Shown: piece after piece, positions 40,340 through 48,519 of the stretch | How positions within the stretch are numbered: position 1 is the stretch's first letter | Layout: each line of letters begins with the position of its first letter | Source: Luteimonas huabeiensis HB2 | GTDB lineage: Bacteria > Pseudomonadota > Gammaproteobacteria > Xanthomonadales > Xanthomonadaceae | Reading direction: 5' to 3' | DNA: 64,000 bases | Assembly (NCBI RefSeq): GCF_000559025.1 | Contig: NZ_JAAN01000047.1 | Span: 1-64,000 of the forward strand | Position numbers and translations under genes: made by a program | The notes under the pieces: model-generated | The model's input: only the letters and a program-made list of their open reading frames with translations | What the model was told of the DNA's origin: nothing | Databases searched by the model: none

Positions 40340-41068
40340 TTATTGCTGAGAATTCGGAGTGTCAGATTGCGCATTCTTTGAAGAATGATCCTCTTGTTCT
40401 CTTTGCCACCGACGACGCATCCGATTCGCTTCTCGACGCTCATGCAGCCTATCAAAACCGCTAAACACATCTACCTTTGTGCGCTTTTGCCCTTTGGCAA
40501 CCGGACTCCAGTTTTCCTCAATTTTCTTGATGTGTTTGGCGATCTCAACCAATGGCTCATCTCCGAGACGACTGACTCCCTCATGGTCGAGCATACTTAA
40601 GGTATATGAATTTTTCTGACGCTGTTGGCTGGATGCATCACGCTTCCAGCTAATGTCAACTTCGTAGGTCTTGCCCTTCAGTTTTCCGAATTCAGACAAA
40701 TAACTCACCATGCCTTGACCGGGTTTGAGGACACTTATTTTCTGGAATGGGATTTCGACCCGGTCTCCGCGTGCCTCCCCATTTTCTAGTGGAGGATCGA
40801 AGGCGATAGAAATGTCATATGCTGTCGCATTTCCGGTATTGTCGATGTGAATATCAAAATGCCGCATTGACCACCGATTGGGAGTGAGTGTCACGACGAC
40901 ATGTGGTTGAGCTGCGGCTTCAGCCATCCTTGTCGTTTCATGCGCAAGAGTCTTGGTTACGCGCCATAGAAAAAAAGTTGCGACAGCGGTAACTATCGTT
41001 CCTAGGACACCGCCAACGGCAATAACAGTATTAACCCAAGAGGGCATGCCTTCCATAAGATATCCCAT
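40340..41068 (-). CDS. hypothetical protein with one N-terminal membrane helix
   Basis: A 242-residue protein that I do not recognise. A membrane helix (WVNTVIAVGGVLGTIVTAVATFFLW) is followed by a basic/helical linker. A beta-rich domain of about 120 residues (PHVVVTLTPNRWSMRHFDIHIDNTGNATAYDISI) resembles immunoglobulin-like folds. The C-terminus is highly charged. ATG 41068 and 41056 are both possible starts. It is inserted backwards between parB and DUF736 with a lower GC content than both, so it is accessory cargo. Confidence 0.7.
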   Translation of the reverse strand: MGYLMEGMPSWVNTVIAVGGVLGTIVTAVATFFLWRVTKTLAHETTRMAEAAAQPHVVVTLTPNRWSMRHFDIHIDNTGNATAYDISIAFDPPLENGEARGDRVEIPFQKISVLKPGQGMVSYLSEFGKLKGKTYEVDISWKRDASSQQRQKNSYTLSMLDHEGVSRLGDEPLVEIAKHIKKIEENWSPVAKGQKRTKVDVFSGFDRLHERREANRMRRRWQREQEDHSSKNAQSDTPNSQQ

Positions 41069-41804
41069 AAATTATCCGGTGGCGTATCGCTTCGTGGCAG
41101 TTTAGCGTGACCCACTAAAAATTATGAGCGTGTCGGCGCAATGCCCGCCGGGCTTTCAGGCTGCGCCCCGAGCCGTCTTTGCCGCCACGGCCATTCGGCT
41201 TCAATCCCTCGCGCCTTCGCGCCTGCGGCGCTGCGCGCTGCGCTTGCGGTGAAGGCAGCGCCCCGCCGCAATGATCGGGGCTTGTGGGCCTACGCCCCGG
41301 CTTGCTGCCGCAGGTTGCACGAAAGCGTGCCGTCCTCGACCCTGGCAGTTCGTCGCATGTACGTCACGAAGGACGGTTCACCGACACGCCGCCCGGCCTT
41401 GCAATGGAGCTTCCACGCCACGCCTCAAGCAAGCGGCCGCCTGCTACGTCAGGGACGCTTTCACCTTGTCGTTGGGTGTTGTCCTTGCCCGTGCCAGGGC
41501 GCAAGCCGGTGAAGCCGTCACGCGGGAAGCCGAGTCAGCCATGTTCCTTTCGGAGCGAGTCGGCCCAAGGCGTCCTGTCTGTTTGTGAATCCTGGCGGTG
41601 GCCGGGCTTCTATGGCTGCAACCTTCCAGCGAAAACAATTTCCCCTGCGCTACGCGCATTCCTCGCGGGACAAATTCTTTTCGCTTCTAGGCGCTCCACT
41701 GCGTTGCGCCCGCAAGCGGTGCAGCCAGCCCATCCCCCGCCGGTCGGATCACAACAGGACGCGATGGGCGCGAACCCTGTTCAACCGAAAGAAGGAAATT
41801 CATC
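41069..41804. other. 736-base stretch without a convincing gene: leader of DUF736
   Basis: Several open frames exist but none has family features or a supported start. Inverted segments are visible, for example GACGCTTTCACC near 41451 against GGTGAAGCCGTC near 41509 (10 of 12 pairs). The end, GAAAGAAGGAAATTCATC, is the DUF736 ribosome site. As upstream of DUF932, a long structured untranslated region is likely. Confidence 0.5.
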
Positions 41805-42119
41805 ATGGCAAACATCGGCACCTTCACCGCAGAGAAAGACGGCTTCACCGGCACGTTCCGCACCCTGACCCTGAACGTCAAGGTCAAATTGATTCCCAAC
41901 GACAAGGGCGACACCGAGAACGCCCCCGACTTCCGCCTTCAGGCGGCCGGCCACGACATCGGCGCAGCGTGGAAGAAGACCAGCGAAGCCGGGCGGCCCT
42001 ACGTGTCCGTATCCCTCGACGATCCTTCGTTCCCGGCGACGGTCTATGCCCGCCTGATCGAGAACGAGGACGGCACGCACGACCTGATCTGGTCGCGCAG
42101 CAAGCCCAAAGCGGCCTGA
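41805..42119 (+). CDS. DUF736 domain protein
   Basis: A 104-residue protein beginning [21 protein letters not shown], the DUF736 signature, and ending [15 protein letters not shown]736 proteins are small, abundant in Tn4371-type elements and plasmids, and of unknown function. A clear GAAGGA ribosome site precedes it, and a GC-rich stem with TTTCC follows its stop near 42130-42165. Confidence 0.9.
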   Translation: MANIGTFTAEKDGFTGTFRTLTLNVKVKLIPNDKGDTENAPDFRLQAAGHDIGAAWKKTSEAGRPYVSVSLDDPSFPATVYARLIENEDGTHDLIWSRSKPKAA

Positions 42120-42160
42120 CGGCCTCCACGAAGCCCCGTCCACACTGCGGCGGGGCTTTC

Positions 42161-42853
42161 CTACGACGGAACGTCCGGCGGTTTGGGCTCACCCTGGACA
42201 ACCTCAATTGTCATGGACATTGAGATTTGAGGTACACCTCCCGGCGATGGCGGCGACTGAATATCGTGCGCAGGGAAGAAGGTCGCTATATCGCGGTAGA
42301 TAGCATCGATCAACTTAAACAGAGCGACGAACGACATCGTAAGACCGCGGAGTCTCATGCCGTCACCATCGTCCGATAGCGTCACGAGGATCGGGCCATC
42401 GCCGGTTTGGCCTGCGGCGATCTGAGAGTGCATGTGTTCCTGTTGCCTACGAAAATCGTTTAGGGACTGCCGCTCGTTATATAACGCGAGAACAAATGCC
42501 GATGGCATTTCTCCTTTGTCTGACAAAGCCCGGATGCACGCTACCGCTTTTTCAAGCGATGTGATGCAGTCTTCCATAGCAAATGCGAAGTCGAACACAG
42601 GCAAAAGTCGGCCTTTTGCCATCTCGGCAGAAGATCGTTGGCCTTCACTTATCTGCGCAAGTATTAACGACCGCGCATCATTGTAGTGGCGGGCCGTCTT
42701 GACAAGACAATGCACCAACCAGGAGCGCCACTTTCTTTTCTCGACTGAAACATCTGGCTCGGGCATAAATATGCTTATAAGCATGGCATGCGAGCGAAGA
42801 CCTTCAATGTTCTGATGAAGCGGCGGCATGCCGCAATGTGTTGGTATGGCCAT
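42161..42853 (-). CDS. hypothetical protein
   Basis: A 230-residue, mostly helical protein with no motif that I recognise. It contains WLVHCLVKTARHYNDARSLIL and VFDFAFAMEDCITSLEKAVACI, a short insertion with acidic residues (LSDDGDGMRL), and a Pro-rich end. It is read leftward between DUF736 and the XRE regulator, with lower GC content than the backbone, so it is probably cargo. The N-terminal 15 residues may not be translated, since an internal Met also fits. Confidence 0.6.
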   Translation of the reverse strand: MAIPTHCGMPPLHQNIEGLRSHAMLISIFMPEPDVSVEKRKWRSWLVHCLVKTARHYNDARSLILAQISEGQRSSAEMAKGRLLPVFDFAFAMEDCITSLEKAVACIRALSDKGEMPSAFVLALYNERQSLNDFRRQQEHMHSQIAAGQTGDGPILVTLSDDGDGMRLRGLTMSFVALFKLIDAIYRDIATFFPAHDIQSPPSPGGVPQISMSMTIEVVQGEPKPPDVPS

Positions 42854-42883
42854 TGGGTGTTTTAACGGCCAGTTAGGCCGCGA

Positions 42884-43222
42884 TCATGAGTTCTCTATCT
42901 TCGATGCTGCAACGATTTCCTTCAGTTCCCGCTGGACTTGAGCAAGGAGCTGATCGGCGTTGAGCGGGTCGCGTCCTACATATGCCAGCGTCAGCAGCGT
43001 GAGGGGATGCACTTCCATGACTTCGCACAGTTCGGCCAGCTTGTGGATGGTCGGGCTTTTCAGGTCGCGTTCCAGCGTGCTCATGTAGGTGCGACTGGAC
43101 ACGTCGGAGAACGCTTCCTGGCTCAAGCCACGCGCCTTCCTAACTGTCCGTATCGCCGCTGCCAATGAGTGTTTCGCCGTCGCCAACTTGGTTCCCCCGC
43201 AAAAACCAAGATGACAGCCCAT
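42884..43222 (-). CDS. XRE-family helix-turn-helix regulator
   Basis: A 112-residue protein with a Cro/CI-type HTH: LAAAIRTVRKARGLSQEAFSDVSSRTYMSTLERDLKSPTIHKL (split between recognition helix EAFSDVSSRTYMSTLE and the following helix). The first ~14 residues are not typical and translation may begin at an internal TTG. It is divergent from the DUF2958 gene, so it may control the shared 280-base region, which contains a hairpin. Confidence 0.8.
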   Translation of the reverse strand: MGCHLGFCGGTKLATAKHSLAAAIRTVRKARGLSQEAFSDVSSRTYMSTLERDLKSPTIHKLAELCEVMEVHPLTLLTLAYVGRDPLNADQLLAQVQRELKEIVAASKIENS

Positions 43223-43400
43223 TGCGTACCATAGGGCTACAATCTAAAGTGTTCATTCCGGCGGGCCAGCCCGCTTCCGTGCTTTTAAGGAAATCCGCAT
43301 CGGCGGCTTTCCACAGAACCGGGGAACCGCATCCGTGTCTTTCCTGCCCCGCGCAATTCCGCTTCCGCGTTTCCGTGCATATACGGATTCGATGGCTTGC

Positions 43401-43424
43401 GCTTTCGTGCTTCCACACGAAAGC
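43401..43424. repeat. inverted repeat between XRE regulator and DUF2958
   Basis: Arms GCTTTCGTG (43401-43409) and CACGAAAGC (43416-43424) around CTTCCA. The surrounding region, 43223-43501, is rich in repeated CTTCCG/TTTCGTG words and has no gene. It could be the operator of the XRE protein. Confidence 0.45.
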
Positions 43425-43501
43425 ACGCATCCGCTTTGGCGCTTCCGCGTCTTGTCGGGAAAACGGCTTCGTGCATCCCCGCTTTCGTGGGAATCCCGGC
43501 C

Positions 43502-43852
43502 ATGAACCCGCCGCTCATTACCGCCGAACAGCGCGTGCAGCTACTCGCCGTAGGCGAGGTACGCACTGCCGGCCGGCGCATCGACCCGTTGCCGGCGGTG
43601 CGCCTGTTCACTCCCGACGCGCACGCCATCTGGCTGCTGGCCGCGCTTGACCCGGACGACGGCGATACGGCCTGGGGACTGATCGACCTGGGTATCGGCC
43701 TGCCGACGTTGGGGACGGTAAAGCTGTCCGATCTGGCATCCATCGTCGGGCCGCGCCAGCAGCCGGTGATGCGTGATCTCTACTTTCTGGCAGAGCGCCC
43801 GCTGTCGGAGTACGCCCGACGGGCGCAGGAGAACGGCTCGATCACGGATTGA
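43502..43852 (+). CDS. DUF2958 domain protein
   Basis: A 116-residue protein with LITAEQRVQLLAVG near the start and DGDTAWGLIDLGIGLPTLGTV in the middle, the standard DUF2958 pattern. The family is common on integrative elements, without known function. It ends before a large nested hairpin at 43871-43943. Confidence 0.88.
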   Translation: MNPPLITAEQRVQLLAVGEVRTAGRRIDPLPAVRLFTPDAHAIWLLAALDPDDGDTAWGLIDLGIGLPTLGTVKLSDLASIVGPRQQPVMRDLYFLAERPLSEYARRAQENGSITD

Positions 43853-43870
43853 GCGGCCACGAAGACAGAG

Positions 43871-43943
43871 AAAGCCGAGCCAAGGCGAGCACATTGTGAC
43901 TATTTCGGTCTTGGTCAAGACCGAATAGATCTTGCTCGGCTTT
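43871..43943. repeat. nested double inverted repeat after DUF2958
   Basis: Outer arms AAAGCCGAGC (43871-43880) and GCTCGGCTTT (43934-43943) enclose inner arms CTATTTCGGTCTTG (43900-43913) and CAAGACCGAATAG (43916-43928), which pair with one bulged T. The outer arm runs into TTTATT, so it can act as a terminator, but the inner repeat is longer than termination needs. CGGTCTTG recurs at 44086-44093. The rest of 43853-44201 has no gene. Confidence 0.6.
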
Positions 43944-44201
43944 ATTGCACGAAATCGGTGCGTGCCTGACCGAAACAGACATGATCTTTGGCGCGGGTTT
44001 CGGCACGGTGCCTGATGCTGACGCCAGATTTTCTGGCGTTTCAGCCGTCGCATCGAGACGATTTTCGCAATGCTTCGGAGCCAATCGGTCTTGACACCTG
44101 CCACATCAGTTCACCCCGACCCGATGACAGCTTGATGGCGATTCGATAGCTCCGTACGGCGAAATCCGTGGCGACGTTCCTGCTACACGGGAGGTTGCGT
44201 C

Positions 44202-44969
44202 ATGGCCGAAGCGAGCGCCGAGCATTGGTATCCCACCGCCGCCTATCTCTACACACTGCACCTCGACGGCCCGGCACTGGCCTGGGAGTACCTGCGACGG
44301 AATCCCGATTACCGCCGCGACTGGCTGCGCCGTCGTCGCCGGCCGGACGCGGCGCAGGCTTGGGGCCTGCGCCTGCTGGAAGATCCCGCCCTGGATGCGC
44401 GGGACGCGCATCCGGCCTGGTTCCCCGATCACGATGCCGTGGTGCAGCTTCTTCCCGATGCCGATCCACCGCCCGAAGCCGCTGTCTTCGAATTCTGGCG
44501 CGTGCCTGGCCGCAAGCAACTGATCCACGATGGCAAGCGCTTGGTGCTGGTGTCGCACTGGCCCGGCTGCTGCCTGCGACTCGTCCTCGCACCGGGCCTG
44601 GAGGATGGCATGGCCTACCTCTACGCCATCCGCGCCTGCGCTGCGCCGTGCGCACGCTATCGTGCGCTGGCCGCTGGGCTGGATGCGCTGTCCGCCGCGA
44701 CCGAGGCCACGCCTGCAGCGGCGGCCCGCTCACGGCCCACGCCTGCCGCGGTACTGGAACTGCACACCTTGCAGGCGCTCGACGCGACCCTCGCGGGCGC
44801 GTCCTTGCGCGAGGTGGCCGAAGGGCTGTTCGGCGCCGATGCCGTCGTGGCCAACTGGCACGCCGACAGCGCCTTGCGTGCCCGCGTGCGGCGGTTGGTG
44901 CGCCGGGGCTATGCGCTGATGCGTGGCGGCTACCGCCGCTTGGCACAGCTTCCGCCACCGCTGTACTAA
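44202..44969 (+). CDS. DUF2285 (transcriptional activator-like) domain protein
   Basis: A 255-residue protein. The N-terminal part (PTAAYLYTLHLDGPALAWEYLRRNPDYRRDW) is the DUF6499-type segment. The C-terminal DUF2285 domain has LQALDATLAGASLREVAEGLFGADAVVANWHADSALRARVRRLVRRGYALM, whose end resembles an HTH (quoted here as a region; key motif RRLVRRGYALMRGGYR). These proteins regulate transfer genes or replication in this element type (family inference). GGGAGG is in the leader. Confidence 0.85.
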   Translation: MAEASAEHWYPTAAYLYTLHLDGPALAWEYLRRNPDYRRDWLRRRRRPDAAQAWGLRLLEDPALDARDAHPAWFPDHDAVVQLLPDADPPPEAAVFEFWRVPGRKQLIHDGKRLVLVSHWPGCCLRLVLAPGLEDGMAYLYAIRACAAPCARYRALAAGLDALSAATEATPAAAARSRPTPAAVLELHTLQALDATLAGASLREVAEGLFGADAVVANWHADSALRARVRRLVRRGYALMRGGYRRLAQLPPPLY

Positions 44970-45084
44970 AGGGGGGGGACGTTTCGCGTCTCCTGCAAAT
45001 CGTCCCTTAGCAGGAATCCTTGCTTTCTCGAAAGTGCCTCTATCCGGCCGCGTGGTGTGGCCGGGCTTGATGGAGGTACATCCC

Positions 45085-45369
45085 ATGCGACCCGCTCCCT
45101 TGCGGCCTGCCGCCGCTGCTGTCGCTGCGCCCGTGCAGCCCCAACGCTACCTGACCAACGACGAAGCCGCCGAATACCTGCGGCTGTCGCCGCGCACGCT
45201 GGAGAAACAGCGCGTGATCGGCGGCGGCCCGAAGTTCCGCAAGTTCGGCCGCCGCGTCATGTACTCGGTGGCCGACCTCGATGCCTGGGCCGACCAGCGC
45301 AGCTATGAGGCCACGTCCGACCCGGAATATGCCGAACGCCACGCGGGCGACTACCGTGATGGCCGCTGA
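45085..45369 (+). CDS. AlpA/MerR-like helix-turn-helix protein (excisionase family)
   Basis: A 94-residue protein with YLTNDEAAEYLRLSPRTLEK as the HTH of the MerR/excisionase type, then GGGPKFRKFGRRVMYSVADL, the usual wing and C-terminal helix. GGAGG at 45072-45076 supports ATG 45085 rather than 45070. It may serve as recombination directionality factor or as regulator of the repA-parA-traF operon that follows 14 bases later. Confidence 0.85.
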   Translation: MRPAPLRPAAAAVAAPVQPQRYLTNDEAAEYLRLSPRTLEKQRVIGGGPKFRKFGRRVMYSVADLDAWADQRSYEATSDPEYAERHAGDYRDGR

Positions 45370-45383
45370 TCGCAGGCTCGCCG

Positions 45384-46229
45384 GTGGCCGTCGTCATGTC
45401 CAGCCCACGGCAAGAGCGCGAACAGCTCGACCTGTTCCGCGCCTTGCCCGGCGACATGGCGCCGCGCGACAGCCAGGACTTGATGGCGTATCCGTTCTTC
45501 TCGCTCGGGAAGTCCAAGCGGGTCAAGCCCATCGACTTCCGCGCGGGCAACGTGACGATTCGCGTGGAGGGCACGCAGGAGCACGGCATCGCCACAATTT
45601 GGGATGCGGACGTGCTGATCTGGGCGGCTTCGCAGATCGTGGAGGCGAAGGACGCGGGCCTGCGGCCGTCGCGGCTGATGCGCGCCACCCCCTACGAGAT
45701 CCTGCGCTTCATCGGGCGCGGTACGTCGCTGCGCGACTACCAGCGCCTGAAAGCGGCGCTCGACCGGCTGCAATCGACCACGGTGGCCACGTCCATCCGC
45801 GAAACCACGGGAAGGCGTTTGCACCGCTTCTCGTGGATCAACGAGTGGAAGGAACTGGCCGATGCCAGCGGCACGCCGCTGGGCATCGAGTTGATCCTGC
45901 CGGACTGGTTCTATGCGGGCGTGCTCGACGCTGCCCTGGTGCTGACCATCGACCCGGCGTATTTCCGGCTGACCGGCGGCATCGAGCGGTGGCTGTACCG
46001 CCTGGTGCGCAAGCATGGCGGCAAGCAGGAATACGGCTGGCAGTTCGACTTCCGCTACCTGCACCAGAAGTCCGGCAGCACCGCCAAGCCCTACGACTTT
46101 GCCTGCGACCTGCGCACGCTTGTCGCGCGGCAGTCGCTGCCCGGCTACGTCCTGGGCATCGAGCGGATGCCGGACAACGGTATGGAACTGCTGACCTTCC
46201 GGCCCGTGCCGCAGACGGCACGGGGATAA
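45384..46229 (+). CDS. repA: RepA replication initiator protein (RPA family)
   Basis: A 281-residue replication initiator. It has MAYPFFSLGKSKRVKPIDFRAG, YEILRFIGRGTSLRDYQRL, STTVATSIRETTGRR and a second winged-helix half with GIERWLYRLVRKHGG. It starts at GTG 45384 or ATG 45396. Three 17-bp direct repeats directly after the gene look like its iterons. Element-encoded RepA allows transient plasmid-like replication of the excised circle (family inference). Confidence 0.9.
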   Translation: MAVVMSSPRQEREQLDLFRALPGDMAPRDSQDLMAYPFFSLGKSKRVKPIDFRAGNVTIRVEGTQEHGIATIWDADVLIWAASQIVEAKDAGLRPSRLMRATPYEILRFIGRGTSLRDYQRLKAALDRLQSTTVATSIRETTGRRLHRFSWINEWKELADASGTPLGIELILPDWFYAGVLDAALVLTIDPAYFRLTGGIERWLYRLVRKHGGKQEYGWQFDFRYLHQKSGSTAKPYDFACDLRTLVARQSLPGYVLGIERMPDNGMELLTFRPVPQTARG

Positions 46230-46253
46230 CTCCGGGAAAGCCTGTGGATGGAG

Positions 46254-46317
46254 TCGTGCTATCAGGCGTGCGGGGTATCGTGCTATCAGGCGTGGGACTA
46301 TCGTGCTATCAGGCGTG
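46254..46317 (+). repeat. three iterons TCGTGCTATCAGGCGTG
   Basis: Identical 17-mers at 46254-46270, 46278-46294 and 46301-46317, with starts 24 and 23 bases apart, close to two turns of the helix, as expected for initiator binding on one face. Confidence 0.9.
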
Positions 46318-46358
46318 CCGATCGGCCGCAAACCCGCGCCAGCACTGGGTCTCCTCGC

Positions 46359-46396
46359 CCTCTAACTTCCCTAACTTCATTTCTCTAACTTTTAGT
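46359..46396 (+). repeat. AT-rich tract with TCTAACTT repeats
   Basis: CTCTAACTTC, CCTAACTTC and CTCTAACTTT follow one another in the only clearly AT-rich stretch of this region, 42 bases after the last iteron; a candidate unwinding element. Confidence 0.5.
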
Positions 46397-46482
46397 AGGG
46401 AAACGCCACTGCGGTGGACAACCACCACGCGGCCACAAACGCGGCAGCAACAGCCCGGCTCTCCAGCATGGAGGGCCAGGCC

Positions 46483-47121
46483 ATGATCTTCGCGTTTCTC
46501 AACCAGAAAGGCGGCGTCGGCAAGACCACGCTCGCCACCCACATCGCCGGCGAGCTGGCGCTGCGTGGTCTGCACGTCGTCCTGCTGGACGCCGACCCGC
46601 AGGGTTCATCGCTGGACTGGACGCAGCGCAGAAGCCAGCAAGGTTTGCCACGGTTGTTCAGCGCCGTGGGCCTCGCGCGCGAGACACTGCACCAGGAAGC
46701 GCCGGAGCTGGCCCGCCGCGCCGATCACGTCATCATCGACGGCCCGCCGCGCATCGCCGCCCTGGCGCGCTCCGCGCTGCTGGCGGCCGAGCGCGTGCTG
46801 ATTCCTGTGCAGCCCAGCCCGTATGACCTGTGGGCCAGCGCCGAGATGGTCGCGCTGATCCGCGAAGCGCACGTATTCCGGCCTGCGCTGCGCGCGGCCT
46901 TCGTCATCAACCGGCGCGTCAGCACCACCATCATCGGCCGCGAAGCGCGGCAATCGCTGGCCGAACAGCCGCTGCCGGCACTGCGCGCCGAGGTGCGCCA
47001 GCGCATCGTCTTCGCCGACAGCGTGGCCGCTGGTCGGCTCGCCCGCGAGACGGCGCCCGACAGCGCCGCCGCACGCGAGATCGCCGTGCTCACCGATGAA
47101 CTGCTGCGGTGGCCGACATGA
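46483..47121 (+). CDS. parA: ParA-family partition ATPase
   Basis: A 212-residue ATPase with a deviant Walker A NQKGGVGKTTLATHIA at the very N-terminus, LLDADPQGSSLDW and HVIIDGPPR. The short form without an N-terminal HTH matches type Ib-like ParA/MipZ proteins of integrative elements. ATG 46483 with GAGG upstream is preferred to ATG 46414. Its stop overlaps the next small gene (ATGA), pointing to a ParA-plus-small-partner pair. Confidence 0.92.
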   Translation: MIFAFLNQKGGVGKTTLATHIAGELALRGLHVVLLDADPQGSSLDWTQRRSQQGLPRLFSAVGLARETLHQEAPELARRADHVIIDGPPRIAALARSALLAAERVLIPVQPSPYDLWASAEMVALIREAHVFRPALRAAFVINRRVSTTIIGREARQSLAEQPLPALRAEVRQRIVFADSVAAGRLARETAPDSAAAREIAVLTDELLRWPT

Positions 47122-47381
47122 GCGGCCCGCGCAGCAAGCGCGTCGGCATCGGCGTACGTCCACCCGCGAATCCGCACGCCGAGGCATGGATTCGCCAGGG
47201 CGATGCCGATGCGCTCAACAAAGGCGACCTTTACACGGCCCGCCTGACGCTCGACGTGACGCCCGCGCTGCGCGCGCGCATCAAGATCGCGGCCTTCGGC
47301 CGGGGCGTGACCGTGGCCGAACTGCTGCGCGGCCTGCTGGAGCGGGAGTTTCCAGAGCACCGCAGGGAGAACACGCCATGA
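47118..47381 (+). CDS. small ParA-linked protein, likely ribbon-helix-helix partner
   Basis: An 87-residue basic protein. The C-terminal half, YTARLTLDVTPALRARIKIAAFGRGVTVAELLRGLLEREF, has a strand followed by two helices as in ribbon-helix-helix proteins (key segment RLTLDVTPALRARIKIAA). It overlaps parA by ATGA and the DUF2840 gene by ATGA. It is the likely centromere-binding partner of this ParA or a small regulator (inference). Confidence 0.78.
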   Translation: MSGPRSKRVGIGVRPPANPHAEAWIRQGDADALNKGDLYTARLTLDVTPALRARIKIAAFGRGVTVAELLRGLLEREFPEHRRENTP

Positions 47382-47923
47382 ACGCATCCGCTTTGCCTGC
47401 TGCGACCGCGCCCACGGCTGCGCCGCCGCCCGCGCTTTCGACACTCGCCGGCCAGGCCGGCAACGTGCCGCTGACGCGCGTGGCGCTGGCCTACATCGAA
47501 CATCGCTTCAAGCTCTACCTGCGCTTCGGCGAACCGGCGCGCATGCTGCGGCTCGACCGCTGGCGGCGCTGCGCGGTGTTCCTGCCGCGTGCAATGTTCT
47601 GCCGCGTGCGCTGGGAAGCAAACGACTACGGCACGATCCGTTGGCAGCTCAAGGTGATGCAAGCCGCCACGCCACTGGACGACATGCAGCGCATCCCCGG
47701 TGTGCAGCCGGGCGCACGCCTGCTGCTGCACGCCGAAGGCGAAAACGCGGTGCGTGTCGTGCTGGAACGCATCGACAACATCGACGCGCAGGGTATCGCC
47801 GCCATCGACGTGTCGCCCGCGTACTGGCGCACGCTGGGCAACCGTCTGGCGGCCCGCCTGGCGCTGCCCGAATACACCGCCGAGCGGCACGCCGCCTGGC
47901 TGGCCGGGAGGGCGCTGCCATGA
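47378..47923 (+). CDS. DUF2840 domain protein
   Basis: A 181-residue protein with LTRVALAYIEHRFKLYLRFG and WEANDYGTIRWQLKVMQA, features of DUF2840, a family found only with parA-traF clusters of mobile elements. The function is unknown. It is in the tightly overlapped series parA, small partner, DUF2840 and traF. Confidence 0.87.
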   Translation: MNASALPAATAPTAAPPPALSTLAGQAGNVPLTRVALAYIEHRFKLYLRFGEPARMLRLDRWRRCAVFLPRAMFCRVRWEANDYGTIRWQLKVMQAATPLDDMQRIPGVQPGARLLLHAEGENAVRVVLERIDNIDAQGIAAIDVSPAYWRTLGNRLAARLALPEYTAERHAAWLAGRALP

Positions 47924-48519
47924 CGGCCCGCTCCAACACCACATGCACGCACGAACCCGCGCCGCATCCTCGCTCGCGCCTGCGCGTTCGCATCGTGCTG
48001 GCGGGCTTCTCCGCTGTCGGCTTCGCTGCGCTGGCCTGGGCAGCTTTCGTGTCGCCGCTGCCGCGTCTGACCTACAACCCGTCCGACAGCGTGGCGGTCG
48101 GTTGGTATCGCATTGAACCGTTCGACCCGCGCACCGCCTCGCTGCCACGTCCGCTGTCCGTGGACAGCATCGTGCTGGTGCCGTTGCCCGACAGGGCCGC
48201 CATGCTGGCTGCGCAGCGCGGCTACCTGCCGACGCGCGTGCCGCTGCTCAAACGTGTGGGCGCGGTCGCGCCGCAACACGTTTGCATCGTCGCCGGGCAG
48301 GTACGCATCGACGGCGTGCCTGCGGCCGCCGTGCTGCCTGCCGACCGGCTGGGCCGGCCGCTGCCATCCTTGCAGCTCTGCCGCCGCCTTGAACCGGGCG
48401 AGCTGTTCCTGTTAAGCGTGACCAATCCGGCGTCGTTTGACAGCCGCTATTTCGGCCCGGTCAGCGCATCCGCCGTGATCGGCATCGCGCACCCGGTCTG
48501 GCTGGAGACACGCCCATGA
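47920..48519 (+). CDS. traF: S26-family peptidase TraF (conjugal transfer)
   Basis: A 199-residue membrane peptidase. One N-terminal helix (IVLAGFSAVGFAALAWAAFV) precedes the catalytic Ser in NPSDSVAVGWY and the Lys in LLKRVGAV, matching the Ser-Lys dyad of TraF/LepB proteins. TraF processes and cyclises the conjugative pilin TrbC in RP4-like systems. It overlaps DUF2840 by ATGA. Its partner pilin gene is not in the window. Confidence 0.9.
   Translation: MTARSNTTCTHEPAPHPRSRLRVRIVLAGFSAVGFAALAWAAFVSPLPRLTYNPSDSVAVGWYRIEPFDPRTASLPRPLSVDSIVLVPLPDRAAMLAAQRGYLPTRVPLLKRVGAVAPQHVCIVAGQVRIDGVPAAAVLPADRLGRPLPSLQLCRRLEPGELFLLSVTNPASFDSRYFGPVSASAVIGIAHPVWLETRP

Larger units (their letters stand above)
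46230..46482. other. candidate origin (oriV) between repA and parA
   Basis: It contains three iterons (46254-46317), a T/A-rich tract with TCTAACTT repeats (46359-46396) and DnaA-box-like words at its ends (TGTGGATGG at 46243, GGTGGACAA at 46413). No gene is present. The combination is that of an iteron-controlled replication origin. Confidence 0.6.

Noticed and set aside
41141..41868. Overlapping open frames before DUF736
   Set aside because: Three frames of similar length with Cys/Arg/Pro-rich composition and no ribosome site; better read as untranslated leader.
43541..44104. 187-codon minus-strand frame over DUF2958
   Set aside because: Antisense to a recognised DUF2958 gene and crosses the nested hairpin.
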